Shown here: positions 39,313 through 48,600 of the stretch, one piece after another
Position numbering within the stretch: the stretch's first letter is position 1
Layout: every line of letters begins with the position of its first letter
From: CAVYGM01 sp963768025
GTDB taxonomy: Bacteria > Bacteroidota > Bacteroidia > Cytophagales > Spirosomataceae
DNA length: 64,000 nt
Direction of reading: 5' to 3'
Assembly: GCA_963768025.1 (NCBI GenBank)
Contig: CAVYGM010000030.1
Span: 19,533-83,532, forward strand
Program-made: the position numbers and the translations under genes
Notes under the pieces: model-generated
Seen by the model: the letters and a program-made list of their open reading frames with translations, nothing else
Databases searched by the model: none
Told to the model about the DNA's origin: nothing

Positions 39313-39813
39313 ATGAGAAATGTAGCAATCATAACGGGTATATATGCTTTCATCACGATGGGGTGGCTCCTGTCCAGCTGCGATTCTAAGGAAGAGCGCG
39401 AGAAAGATCAGTTGGCCACTGAGCAGCAGGAAGCAATGAAGGAGGCCGATCAGGCCTACGACAAACTGGAAGATGCGGAAGGAAAAGCCGATATAGCCGA
39501 AGTAAAGGAAGACTTAACAGAATCCATGCAGGAACTTGCCGAAGCCAAAAAATCGTACATGGCTGAGTTGCAGCGCCGGCAGGAAGGACTGAACCAAAAA
39601 ATAGGCGAATTGGACACCAAAGTGACCGATCCCAAGCAGCCCAACCGGGAAAAATGGGTGGAAAAACGCCAGAAACTGGTGCGGGAACGGGATATGTTGC
39701 AGGCCAACTTAATGGAACTTCAGAAACCTATGACCGATGAGCGGTGGACCACCGCCGAAAAAGAAATAAAAGAACTATTAGCCGCTATTGACAAAGAACT
39801 TGCCGATTCCTGA
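39313..39813 (+). CDS. Coiled-coil lipoprotein
   Basis: A 166-residue protein with a lipoprotein signal (TMGWLLSSC, Cys at about residue 23). The rest is a charged helical coiled coil (REKDQLATEQQEAMKEAD, AELQRRQEGLNQKIGELDTK, ERDMLQANLMELQKP). No family is recognised. It is probably anchored to the outer or inner membrane and could act as a spacer or bind envelope components. It is divergent from the LEA-like gene, with 212 bases for both promoters, so the two may share stress control. Confidence 0.75.
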   Translation: MRNVAIITGIYAFITMGWLLSSCDSKEEREKDQLATEQQEAMKEADQAYDKLEDAEGKADIAEVKEDLTESMQELAEAKKSYMAELQRRQEGLNQKIGELDTKVTDPKQPNREKWVEKRQKLVRERDMLQANLMELQKPMTDERWTTAEKEIKELLAAIDKELADS

Positions 39814-39842
39814 TCGGTAGGCGTAGCCGAAAAATAAACTAC

Positions 39843-39994
39843 AAAAGGGCCTCCTACTAGAGTAGTTATTGGGAAATTAGTAGATTGGTGAATTAGTGCA
39901 CAAGTTATAACGCTGGTTAGTAACAAATTAGCTACTAATAACCAATTCCCCAATTTACTAATCCACTAATTCTCCCACGGGAAGGCCCTTTTTT
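39843..39994. terminator. Long imperfect hairpin, two-way terminator
   Basis: The ends pair as AAAAGGGCC (39843-39851) with GGCCCTTTT (39984-39992). The interior pairs imperfectly with words like AATTAGT, ATTGGTGAAT and their complements. It fills the gap between two convergent genes, and its right end overlaps the stop codon of the gene at 39993. A similar element is at 22116-22263. Confidence 0.7.
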
Positions 39995-40559
39995 AGTTCA
40001 GGCGTCGGACCATCAAGCTTTTGACCAGCTCATAAAAAGGTAGGGGCTGCATGGTACGCCAGTTATCGAGGTGCAGGGTACCTCCAAAATTGAGGTAGTA
40101 GTCGAGCCGGAACCGCTGCCATTCGCGCTCCACGTGGTCGCGGAAGCTCACGGCCGCAATCCAGCCATCCTCCACATCCTCAAACCACTCGGCGTAGTAG
40201 TCGTCCTCGGCCCCGTGGAAATCCATGACGTTTTCTCCAATCAGGATAAATTGGTTGATGCCCACAGATACGAACTCATCCACCACATTCCGCTTGAAGT
40301 ACATAATATCATTGTGCAAGGTGTCGTTCCACTCGCCAAACAGCTCAATGACCACAAACCGCTTGGCGTAATCGGCAAAGAGTACTTTTACGTACAGGGT
40401 CTCGGAGCCAATTTCATCCCAGAGCGGGTGGATATAGTAGCCGTAAATATCGTTTTCGTAGTAGTTAAGATTATGCTCGCGGCCGTAAAAGGGTGATTTC
40501 TTGTCCTTGTTGGCTACGTAGTGCTTTTCCCAGTTATAGTATGGTTCGATGTCTTGCAT
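39993..40559 (-). CDS. Conserved hypothetical protein
   Basis: A 188-residue soluble, acidic and aromatic-rich protein. The segments YVKVLFADYAKRFVVIELFGEWND, QFILIGENVMDFHGAEDDYY and FGGTLHLDNWRTMQPLP suggest an alpha/beta fold. I do not recognise a family or active site. It starts MQDIEPYYNWEKHYV and has no signal peptide or membrane segment, so it is cytoplasmic. It is monocistronic between two terminators. Confidence 0.65.
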   Translation of the reverse strand: MQDIEPYYNWEKHYVANKDKKSPFYGREHNLNYYENDIYGYYIHPLWDEIGSETLYVKVLFADYAKRFVVIELFGEWNDTLHNDIMYFKRNVVDEFVSVGINQFILIGENVMDFHGAEDDYYAEWFEDVEDGWIAAVSFRDHVEREWQRFRLDYYLNFGGTLHLDNWRTMQPLPFYELVKSLMVRRLN

Positions 40560-40666
40560 AGGTAGTGATTAGCTTTTGCCTTTCGGTTTTCAACCGTCGA
40601 CTTTTTCAAAAGAGTATCTAAAAAAACGGTGCTACCGAATTTTGTTTTCCACATCTAACGAAAAAA

Positions 40667-40691
40667 GCCGGAGGGACATTCCCCCCCGGCA
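40667..40691 (-). terminator. Terminator after the DUF1080 gene at 40754
   Basis: On the minus strand GCCGGGGGG pairs with CCCTCCGGC (one G-T pair), followed by six T. It lies about 60 bases after the stop. Confidence 0.8.
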
Positions 40692-40753
40692 AAAATTCAC
40701 ATTATTTTAAAAAATAAAAAAGCTGACAGCCGAAAGCTGACTACCGACCGCCC

Positions 40754-41512
40754 TTACAATTCTCGAATCCAGATATTGCGGAAACTGGTAGGATTTCCGT
40801 GGTCTTGGAGCATAATCGGCCCCCGTCCGTGGGGCTTCACCACCGGGCGTCCGATGTAAGCGGTGGTGCCCTGTATCTGGGTATGGTTCTGGATCAACAC
40901 GCCATTGTGAAGCACCGTAATGTAGGGGGGTATCAGCATCAGCCCGTCCTTGTTGAAGTGGGGCGCGGTATAGATCACATCGTATACCTGCCACTCGCCG
41001 GGTTTTTTGGAGGCGTTGACCAGGGGCATAGATTGCTTGTAAATGGATCCCGCCTGTCCGTTGGAGTACGTGGGGTTCTGGTAGCTGTCCAGTACCTGCA
41101 GCTCATAGATTCCCTGCATGAATACGCCGCTGTTCCCACGGCCTTGACTGTTACCCTTAACTTCCGCAGGGGCCCGCCATTCGATATGGAGCTGGTAGTC
41201 GCCGAAGTCTCTTTTGGTCTGAATGCCGCCCTTCCTGGGAGCTACGGTAATGGCTCCATCGCCGACCACCCACGGGGCATCACCGCCATTGGTCGACGCC
41301 CATTGATCCAGGTTGCTCCCATCAAACAGCACGATGGCGTCGGAAGGCGGAGTGAATCCGGAAACAGAAGAGGAGGCCGCCCCTGGTGTCACCAACCGGG
41401 GAACGGGGTCCCAGATCTCGCTGGATTCGGGGTTCATTTTTTGGGGCTGTAACTGGGCTTGTACCGTCATAGCCGCCAGCAATAGGAAGGCAGAACTAAC
41501 TAATTTCTTCAT
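40754..41512 (-). CDS. DUF1080 family secreted protein
   Basis: A 252-residue protein with a signal peptide (MKKLVSSAFLLLAAMTVQAQ) and one DUF1080 domain. The family features are AIVLFDGSNLDQW, FGDYQLHIEWRAP, GNSGVFMQGIYELQVLDSYQ, VLHNGVLIQNHTQIQG, and the end PIMLQDHGNPTSFRNIWIREL. It has no lipobox and is presumably periplasmic. DUF1080 proteins are implicated in cleaving or hydrating 3-keto-glycosides. It is divergent from the operon at 41659, with 146 bases between the starts, so co-regulation is likely. Confidence 0.88.
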   Translation of the reverse strand: MKKLVSSAFLLLAAMTVQAQLQPQKMNPESSEIWDPVPRLVTPGAASSSVSGFTPPSDAIVLFDGSNLDQWASTNGGDAPWVVGDGAITVAPRKGGIQTKRDFGDYQLHIEWRAPAEVKGNSQGRGNSGVFMQGIYELQVLDSYQNPTYSNGQAGSIYKQSMPLVNASKKPGEWQVYDVIYTAPHFNKDGLMLIPPYITVLHNGVLIQNHTQIQGTTAYIGRPVVKPHGRGPIMLQDHGNPTSFRNIWIREL

Positions 41513-41658
41513 GCAATTCGTTGATATTTTAAGGATGAATGCTCCGTTCTCCCACGGATCATGGACAAAAAAGGGAAGAGGGCCTAGATTCTAACCAGAT
41601 ATATTGCCGTTTTCACGATTCAAAATTGTAATTTTCGGATCTTAAATTTTTTTAACTA

Positions 41659-43515
41659 ATGATTCAACTTTGTATGCTTACACGTCAACGTATTTTTTTA
41701 AAATGCATGGCTTGGGGTCTGGCACTGGGAGGGAGCTACCTGGCTTCGGCTCAGACCAAAATCCCTTTGGACGATCTCTCCGCTTTCACCAACAAATCCG
41801 GCAACTGGCGCATTGTGGGTGATGCCACGGTAGATATTTCCCAGCCCAATGTGCTGAACACCACCCCCGGAAAAGGAGTGCTGGCCTGTATTCACAAGCA
41901 GGGTACCTACGGCAACGACTACGAGATTTTCTCGAATTTTAAGCACGGTGACCTGGATATCGAACTGGATTTTATGCTGGCCAAAGGCTCCAATTCGGGT
42001 ATTTACCTGCAAGGGAACTACGAAGTACAACTCTTCGATAGCTGGGGTAAAAAAACTGCCAAATACAACGACAACGGTGGAATTTACGAACGCTGGGACG
42101 ACTCCAAACCCGAAGGGCAAAAAGGATACGAAGGCTACGCGCCTCGCCTGAATGTATCCAAAGCCCCTGGCTTATGGCAGCACATGAAGATATCCTACCA
42201 GGCACCCCGTTTTGATCAGGCCGGGGACAAGATCACCAATGCGGTGTTCCTGAAAGTAGAACTGAACGGGATGACCATCCACGAGAACGTGGAGGTAAGC
42301 GGTCCCACCCGGGGGGCTATGTCCAAGGATGTACCCCTGGGCGCTCTCCGGATTCAGGGTGACCACGGCTCGCTGGCTATCCGGAATATTGTCATCAGCA
42401 ATTTTGACAAGAAACCCGGCACGCTCACCAACCTGAAGTACAATACGTATTACGGTAGCTATTCGCAGGATTTGGACCCGGCTACGCTAAAAGTAGCCGA
42501 AACGGGCTCCGCGGAAGCCCTGACCTGGGATGTGCTGAAAGAGAAAAATAACTATGTACTCGTATATTCAGGTACGTACGATGCCCCCACGGCGGGCGAC
42601 TATTCCTTCCGGATTCAGGCGGCGGGTAATAGCAACCTGAAAATCGACGGGAAGACCGTTCTGCCCGATGCCTGGAAAAACAGCAGCGAGTTTCGGACGG
42701 GTACCACCAAACTCAGCGCGGGTGATCACAAGATGGAGCTGTATGTCAACAAGCGTGACGGCTGGCTGCAGCCCGTTCTGGGACTTTGGGTAGCCGGGCC
42801 CGGCTTCCGCGAAGTGTCGTACCACAGCCTGGGCTCAACCCTGGGCGGCAATCCTTCCGATCCGATCCTGGTGGATGCTTCTAACAATACGGTTCTGCGT
42901 AGCTTCATGGACATTCAGCCCCAAGGCAAGCGTCAGCGCGTGGTACATACGGTATCGGTAGGAAGCCCATCCAACCTGCATTACTCCTACGACCTGGACA
43001 AGGGCGCGGTGTTTCAGGTATGGCGGGGTGAATTTCTGGACGCCACGCCCATGTGGAACGACCGCGGCGATGGCTCGTCCCGTCCGCGGGGAGCCGTAAC
43101 CCTGCTGGGTGATACGCCGCTTCTGGCCAAGGGATCGGGCCAGGCCAATTGGCCTGCCGATACCACAGGCAGCGGCTACCGCCCCAAGGGCTACGAACTG
43201 GATGCCAACGATGTACCTACGTTTCGCTACGAGGCATTTGGCACTACGGTCTCTGACCGCACTTCGGTGGTGGAGGGCAAGTACCTTGAGCGCGTAGTAA
43301 AAACCGCCCAGCCGGTAAGTGGTTTGATGGCCCGACTGGCCGAAGGGAAGTCCATTGAGAAAGTTTCGGACGGACTGTACGCCGTGGACGGCAAGGATTA
43401 CTACATCCAATTGTCGGCAGGAAGCGCTACGCCCGAAATCAAAAAGTCTAATGGAAATCAGCACCTGCTGGTACCCGTGGAGAAAGGCGAATTGAAATAT
43501 TCAATACTTTTTTAA
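41659..43515 (+). CDS. DUF1080-PA14 fusion, secreted
   Basis: A 618-residue protein. The signal peptide (LTRQRIFLKCMAWGLALGGS...ASAQ) is clearest from the ATG at 41674; the first ATG adds five residues. Order: DUF1080 domain (about 25-255: NYEVQLFDSWGKK, LGALRIQGDHGSLAIRNIVI), PA14 carbohydrate-binding domain (about 265-400: YVLVYSGTYDAPTAGDYSF, KMELYVNKRDGW), then about 220 residues of a beta-rich region common in Bacteroidota sugar enzymes. The fusion implies an enzyme tethered to a glycan. The next gene, 88 bases downstream on the same strand, is a redox propeller, and the pair is probably an operon. Confidence 0.85.
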   Translation: MIQLCMLTRQRIFLKCMAWGLALGGSYLASAQTKIPLDDLSAFTNKSGNWRIVGDATVDISQPNVLNTTPGKGVLACIHKQGTYGNDYEIFSNFKHGDLDIELDFMLAKGSNSGIYLQGNYEVQLFDSWGKKTAKYNDNGGIYERWDDSKPEGQKGYEGYAPRLNVSKAPGLWQHMKISYQAPRFDQAGDKITNAVFLKVELNGMTIHENVEVSGPTRGAMSKDVPLGALRIQGDHGSLAIRNIVISNFDKKPGTLTNLKYNTYYGSYSQDLDPATLKVAETGSAEALTWDVLKEKNNYVLVYSGTYDAPTAGDYSFRIQAAGNSNLKIDGKTVLPDAWKNSSEFRTGTTKLSAGDHKMELYVNKRDGWLQPVLGLWVAGPGFREVSYHSLGSTLGGNPSDPILVDASNNTVLRSFMDIQPQGKRQRVVHTVSVGSPSNLHYSYDLDKGAVFQVWRGEFLDATPMWNDRGDGSSRPRGAVTLLGDTPLLAKGSGQANWPADTTGSGYRPKGYELDANDVPTFRYEAFGTTVSDRTSVVEGKYLERVVKTAQPVSGLMARLAEGKSIEKVSDGLYAVDGKDYYIQLSAGSATPEIKKSNGNQHLLVPVEKGELKYSILF

Positions 43516-43603
43516 AATCAACTGTGAATTTTGAATGGGAGTATGATAGAATAAATCAGCTTGTTATTCTCTCAATCTCTCATTCTCTCAATCAAAATTA
43601 TAA

Positions 43604-45544
43604 ATGAAAACACTCTTAAAAACCACTTTCGCTTTCCTTGCTTCCTGTACGATGCTACTGGCACAGGAATCGCCTCAGGAAGAGGATTACTATAAAATCC
43701 TGACGCCCCCCATCCCCGAAGGGATGATCCTTGAAGTAGGGGGCCTAACGACCCTACCCAATGGCTCGGTGGGAATATCGACCCGCCGGGGTGAGGTATG
43801 GATCATGGACAACCCTACCAGCCGCACGCCGTACTTCCGTAAGTTTGCCTCGGGACTGCACGAAATCCTGGGCTTGTCCTGGAAAGATGGTGCCCTGTAT
43901 TGCGCCCAGCGCGGTGAGTTGACCAAGCTTATTGATAAAGATGGCGACGGCAAGGCCGACGTGTACGAAACCGTGTACGCCTGGCCCGTGTCGGGACACT
44001 ACCACGAGTATTCGTTCGGACCCAAGATTGCTCCCGACGGGAGTTTCTTTGTGAGTGGCAACGTAGCCTTCGGCGACGAGGAGTGGTGGCGGGGCGAAAG
44101 CCGCGTACCGGGCCGGGGATGGATATTCCGCATTACGCCCGAGGGCAAGTTTGAGCCCTGGGCCACGGGTGTGCGCTCGCCGGCGGGCATCAGTATGGTG
44201 AACGGCGAACTGTTCTACACCGACAACCAGGGCGACTGGATGGGCTCGGGGGGAATATTCCAAATCGACAAAGGCGATTTTGTGGGTCACCCCGCGGGCT
44301 TGCGCTGGTCTGATATGCCCAACTCGCCCGTTAAGCTCACAGAAAAGCAGTTTTTCTCCGTAATGGACAACCGCCAGGTAAAGGATAAAAATGGCCGCTA
44401 CATTAAGCCCGAGAACGTGACGGAGGAGAAAGACCCGAAGTTTCTGTACATGCTGAAAGAGAAGTTTCCCGAAACGGTGAAACTTCCCGCCGTGTGGCTG
44501 CCTTACGGGATACATGGCATCTCCACATCGGAAATCGTGGTGGACAATACGGAGGGTAAATTCGGCCCTTTTGCCGGACAGATGTTCGTCGGAGATCAGG
44601 GACAAAGCAAGATCATGCGCGTGATGCTGGAAAAAGTGAACGGCGAGTACCAGGGTGCGGCCATTGACTTCCGGAGCAACTTCCAGTCGGGCGTACTGCG
44701 CATGTCCTACGCCAAAGACGGCTCCATGTTTGTGGGCGAAACCAACCGCGGCTGGGGCTCGGCGGGTGATGCCAACCAGGGATTACAACGCCTGGTGTGG
44801 AACGGAAAGATGCCCTTTGAAATGTATTCCGTAAAGGCCATGCCCGACGGCTTCGAGGTCAACTTCACCATGCCCGTGGATCGCAAGTCAGCGGAGAACC
44901 TGAATTCGTACGAAATCAGCAGCTTTATCTATAAGTACCACGCCGTGTACGGTAGCCCTCCCACCAACACCGAGAAGGTACCCATCAAAGGAGTGAAGGT
45001 ATCGGACGATGGAAAAACAGTCCGTATCGTACTGGACGGTCCGCGCCGCTACTACATTCACCACCTGAACCTGGACGGAATTCGGGCGGCCAATACCTAC
45101 TATTCGCTGGTGCATCCATCGGCGTACTACACGTTGAATAACATCCCCGACGGTCCGAAGATGAAACTCACCGACCTGACCACCACCCGGACCGGCGACC
45201 GTAAAGCATCAGCCGATACCAAGTCTACCATGGATCTTGTATCACCCGACGGAAAAAATCAACCAGCTGCCGCTACAACGGCCGCTGTGCCTACCTATGA
45301 GGAGATAAAACCCCTGCTGCAACGCAACACCTGCCTGGCCTGCCACGCCCCCGACAAGCGGGTAGTAGGTCCAGCCTACGTGGATGTAGCGAAGCGGAAG
45401 TACTCCAACGAAAAGATCGTGGACCTGATCTACAATCCCAAACCGGAGAACTGGCCCGACTACACCACCCCAATGGCCGCCATGCCTCAGGTCCCCAAGG
45501 ATGAAGCATTGAAGATTGCCGCCTGGATTAATTCATTGAAGTAA
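43604..45544 (+). CDS. Beta-propeller dehydrogenase-like protein with C-terminal cytochrome c
   Basis: A 646-residue secreted protein with a signal peptide (MKTLLKTTFAFLASCTMLLAQ). Residues 30-410 form a sorbosone/PQQ-dehydrogenase-like propeller (LEVGGLTTLPNGSVGISTRRGEV, DKDGDGKADV, SPAGISMVNGELFYTDNQGDW, MFVGDQGQSKIMR). A beta domain follows. A class I cytochrome c domain ends the protein: heme site CLACH near residue 585 and the probable methionine ligand in TTPMAAMPQVP. Electrons from a sugar oxidised in the periplasm could go straight to the fused heme. Whether the propeller holds PQQ is not clear from sequence. It probably forms an operon with the DUF1080-PA14 gene. Confidence 0.82.
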   Translation: MKTLLKTTFAFLASCTMLLAQESPQEEDYYKILTPPIPEGMILEVGGLTTLPNGSVGISTRRGEVWIMDNPTSRTPYFRKFASGLHEILGLSWKDGALYCAQRGELTKLIDKDGDGKADVYETVYAWPVSGHYHEYSFGPKIAPDGSFFVSGNVAFGDEEWWRGESRVPGRGWIFRITPEGKFEPWATGVRSPAGISMVNGELFYTDNQGDWMGSGGIFQIDKGDFVGHPAGLRWSDMPNSPVKLTEKQFFSVMDNRQVKDKNGRYIKPENVTEEKDPKFLYMLKEKFPETVKLPAVWLPYGIHGISTSEIVVDNTEGKFGPFAGQMFVGDQGQSKIMRVMLEKVNGEYQGAAIDFRSNFQSGVLRMSYAKDGSMFVGETNRGWGSAGDANQGLQRLVWNGKMPFEMYSVKAMPDGFEVNFTMPVDRKSAENLNSYEISSFIYKYHAVYGSPPTNTEKVPIKGVKVSDDGKTVRIVLDGPRRYYIHHLNLDGIRAANTYYSLVHPSAYYTLNNIPDGPKMKLTDLTTTRTGDRKASADTKSTMDLVSPDGKNQPAAATTAAVPTYEEIKPLLQRNTCLACHAPDKRVVGPAYVDVAKRKYSNEKIVDLIYNPKPENWPDYTTPMAAMPQVPKDEALKIAAWINSLK

Positions 45545-45560
45545 AAGATCGTTTGTTTTA

Positions 45561-45607
45561 ATACAGAAAAAGCCTCTCCGCTACACGCGGAGAGGCTTTT
45601 TCTGTAT
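45561..45607. terminator. Perfect 21-bp two-way terminator
   Basis: A perfect 21-base stem (ATACAGAAAAAGCCTCTCCGC and its complement) with a five-base loop, rich in A on one arm and T on the other. It works for both strands between the convergent cytochrome fusion gene and the giant DUF11 gene. Confidence 0.9.
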
Positions 45608-45686
45608 ACCTATCTTGATAAAAAAAACAAAGGTAGACTTTAAAAAAAGCCACCGACGGCGAGACTTACCGTCGGCGACCTGTGCA

Positions 45687-48600
45687 TCAATTGGGTAGCT
45701 GCTCCTGGATGATGAAGAAGTTATCCTTTAACGCATTGCCCGGATGGTTCTTGATTACGTTTTGGTAAATAAACTCCACATCGTTGCGGGTACTTTGGAA
45801 AATCACCTCCCCATTCATATTGATGTCCCCGCTTAAGTACCCTTTCAGAATATAGAAGGGCAGCTGGAAGGTGTTAGCCGGTGCGCTGACCACTTGCTGA
45901 GCCAGTACGTTGACATCATTGTTGGTACCCTGGTAAATCACCACATTGTCGCGCAGAGCATTGCCCGCCCACATGGCCCGCCCTTGCACTACCACCACCT
46001 GTGCCTGATGAATGGCCGCAGGCCCTTTCACGAAGGTGGGCGTGGCGGGCTGACGGAAGTCTACCACCACTCCGGCCATGGTCAGGGTAATGGGGCTGGC
46101 CGTCATCACCGCCAGGTGGTTGCGGTGGCGCACGGCTACATAGTACGAGGTCGTGCTTACTGACCGCACCTGCAGGGGCGACAGACCATCGAGTTCTACG
46201 ATGTCGCCGTCGCGCTGCAGCAAGGCCGACCGGCTGCTAACGATCACCGTCGGATCGGCGGCATCCCGCAGCTCCACAAAGACCCAATCGACGATGGCGT
46301 TGGAGCCGCTCACATTCAGCACGGCGGGGGCAATGGTGTTAGCCGGCACGGTGGGGTTCCAATAGCTGTAAGGCGAGGTGAGCGGAATCAGGTTCTTGGT
46401 TCTGAGTTCGTCGCGCATAAGCGGGTCTACCACGGTGTTGGCCGGCGGGTTGGAGAAGGTCACCCCGAAGAGGGAACCCTGCAAGTATACTTTCGGCAAA
46501 AGCTGAAGCTGTTGCAGACCGGCCGAGGCCTGGTTGTTGGCCGCGACGGGGTCGTTCTGGGTGCCCGTGACGGAAGCGGTGTTGAGGTAGGAACCGCTGG
46601 CGTCAACGGTGGTGGAGATGGTCAGGCTGGCCGAAGCGCCGTTGCCCAAGTTGCCAACCAACCAACTGCCCGAGGTGGAGTTGTAGGCACCGCTGCCGTC
46701 GTCGGAAACGTAGGTGTAGCCGGCGGGCAACAGATCACTGACACTGACACCGGTAGCGTTGCTGGGACCGTTGTTGGTGACCGTCAGCGTAAAGGTGGCG
46801 GTACTACCAACCTGGGGCAAGTCCAGGCTGAGAGTCTTGGTGATAGCCAAGTCGGTGGTGCTGTTCTGGGTGTCGGTATCGGTATCGGTGTTGTTGTTCA
46901 GATCAGGATCTGTAACGCCGTTGGGGGCTGCTACGGAGGCTGAGCTGGTCAGAGGCCCGGTGAAGCCAGCGGGGACGGCAACCGTAACCGTATAGGTGGC
47001 GCTGCCACCCAGCGGTAGGTCTACCGGCTCGCTGATATCGCCGCTGCCGGCCGCTGCTCCCGAAGCTCCCCCGGCAAACACCGCGGTCCAGCCGGTGATG
47101 GTAGTTCCTACCGGGGCATTTTTTACAAACAGCGAACCGGGAGCGTTACTCGGTCCAGCGTTACTAACCACTATGGTATAGGTTACCGAAGTACCAGGAG
47201 TATAGGTGAGCGTATTGTCGGTGATAGTCACGGCAAGGTCGGCCACGGGTACGGGGTCGGTAGAACGGGTGGCAGAGTTATTGGCGGCGTTAGGATCCGT
47301 CTGTTCGCTGGTGGCGGTGGCGGTGTTGGAATAATTACCAACGGCTTTAACCTTGGCCGTGATGTGCAGCGTAGCGATGGCTCCATTGGCCAGGTTCCCG
47401 ATGGACCATACTCCCGTTCCAGTACCATAGGTACCTAGTCCATCGTCAGAAACATACTGATAACCCGAAGGAAGCTGATCTAATACAGCCACGCCGGTGG
47501 CGGCACTCGGACCATTGTTGGTCACCACTAGCGTAAAGATCACATTACTGCCTACATCGGGAGTAAGGGTATTCACCGACTTGGCGATGCTGATGTCGGC
47601 AATCGGCGAGGGCAACGGTGAACTGCTGGCGCTGTTGTTGGCGGTAACCGGATCAAATTGCTGACCCGACACAAGGGCCGTGTTGGAGTAGCCGCCCGTA
47701 GCCAGGACCGTGGCCGTGATGCTCAGGGTAGCACTGGCTCCGCTGGCGAGGGTACCAATGGTCCATACTCCGGTTCCGCTGTTGTAAGCACCACCGGCAC
47801 TATTCGAAACATAGGCGTAACCCGACGGCAAATGATCCAGCACCGTTACGCCCGTAGCGGCACTGGGTCCGTTATTGGTAGCCACCAGGGTGAAAGTAAC
47901 GTTGGTGCCTACGTTCGGGTTATTCACATTTGAAGTTTTGGTAATAGACAAGTCCGTCACCGGTACCGGTGTAGTGGTACTGGTAGAGGTATTGTTTCCC
48001 GCAATAGGATCCGATTGATTGCCCGTCACCGACGCGGTGTTGGTGTAGTTGCCCGTAGCCTTTACGGTGGCAACTATATCCAGAGTGGCACTCGCTCCGC
48101 TGGAAAGAGGACCAATGCTCCATACACCCGTACCACTGGTATAAGCACCCAGGCCGGTGTTGGATACATAGGTGTAGCCCGTCGGCAAAAGATCGGTGAC
48201 GGTTACGCCAGTGGCAGCACTTGGCCCGTCGTTGGTCACCAGCAGGGTAAAGGTTATGTTGTCGCCCACCCGTGGGGTACTTTCATCAACCGATTTGGAG
48301 ATAGTGAGATCCGTCTGGCTATTTTGGGTATCGGTATCCGCGGCGGTATTGTTGGCAAGATTGGGGTCGGTCACGCCCGCTGGGGCGGCAATGGTGGCTG
48401 TATTCACCAGATTTCCGGTATAGCTTTGGGGAACAGCCACGGTAATCGTGTAGGTGATGCTACTGCCCATTGGTAGGTTGACCAGTTCACCGATGTTGCC
48501 ACTACCCCCGCCTGTTCCCGAGGCTCCTCCGTCGAAGGTAGCCGACCAGGCAGTAATGGCGGTACCTACGGGAGCATTGTTGGTCAGCTGAGCGCCGGTC

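Noticed and set aside
43566..43593. Two copies of ATTCTCTCAATC before the propeller gene
   Set aside because: A short low-complexity direct repeat in an intergenic gap; too small to call a regulatory site.
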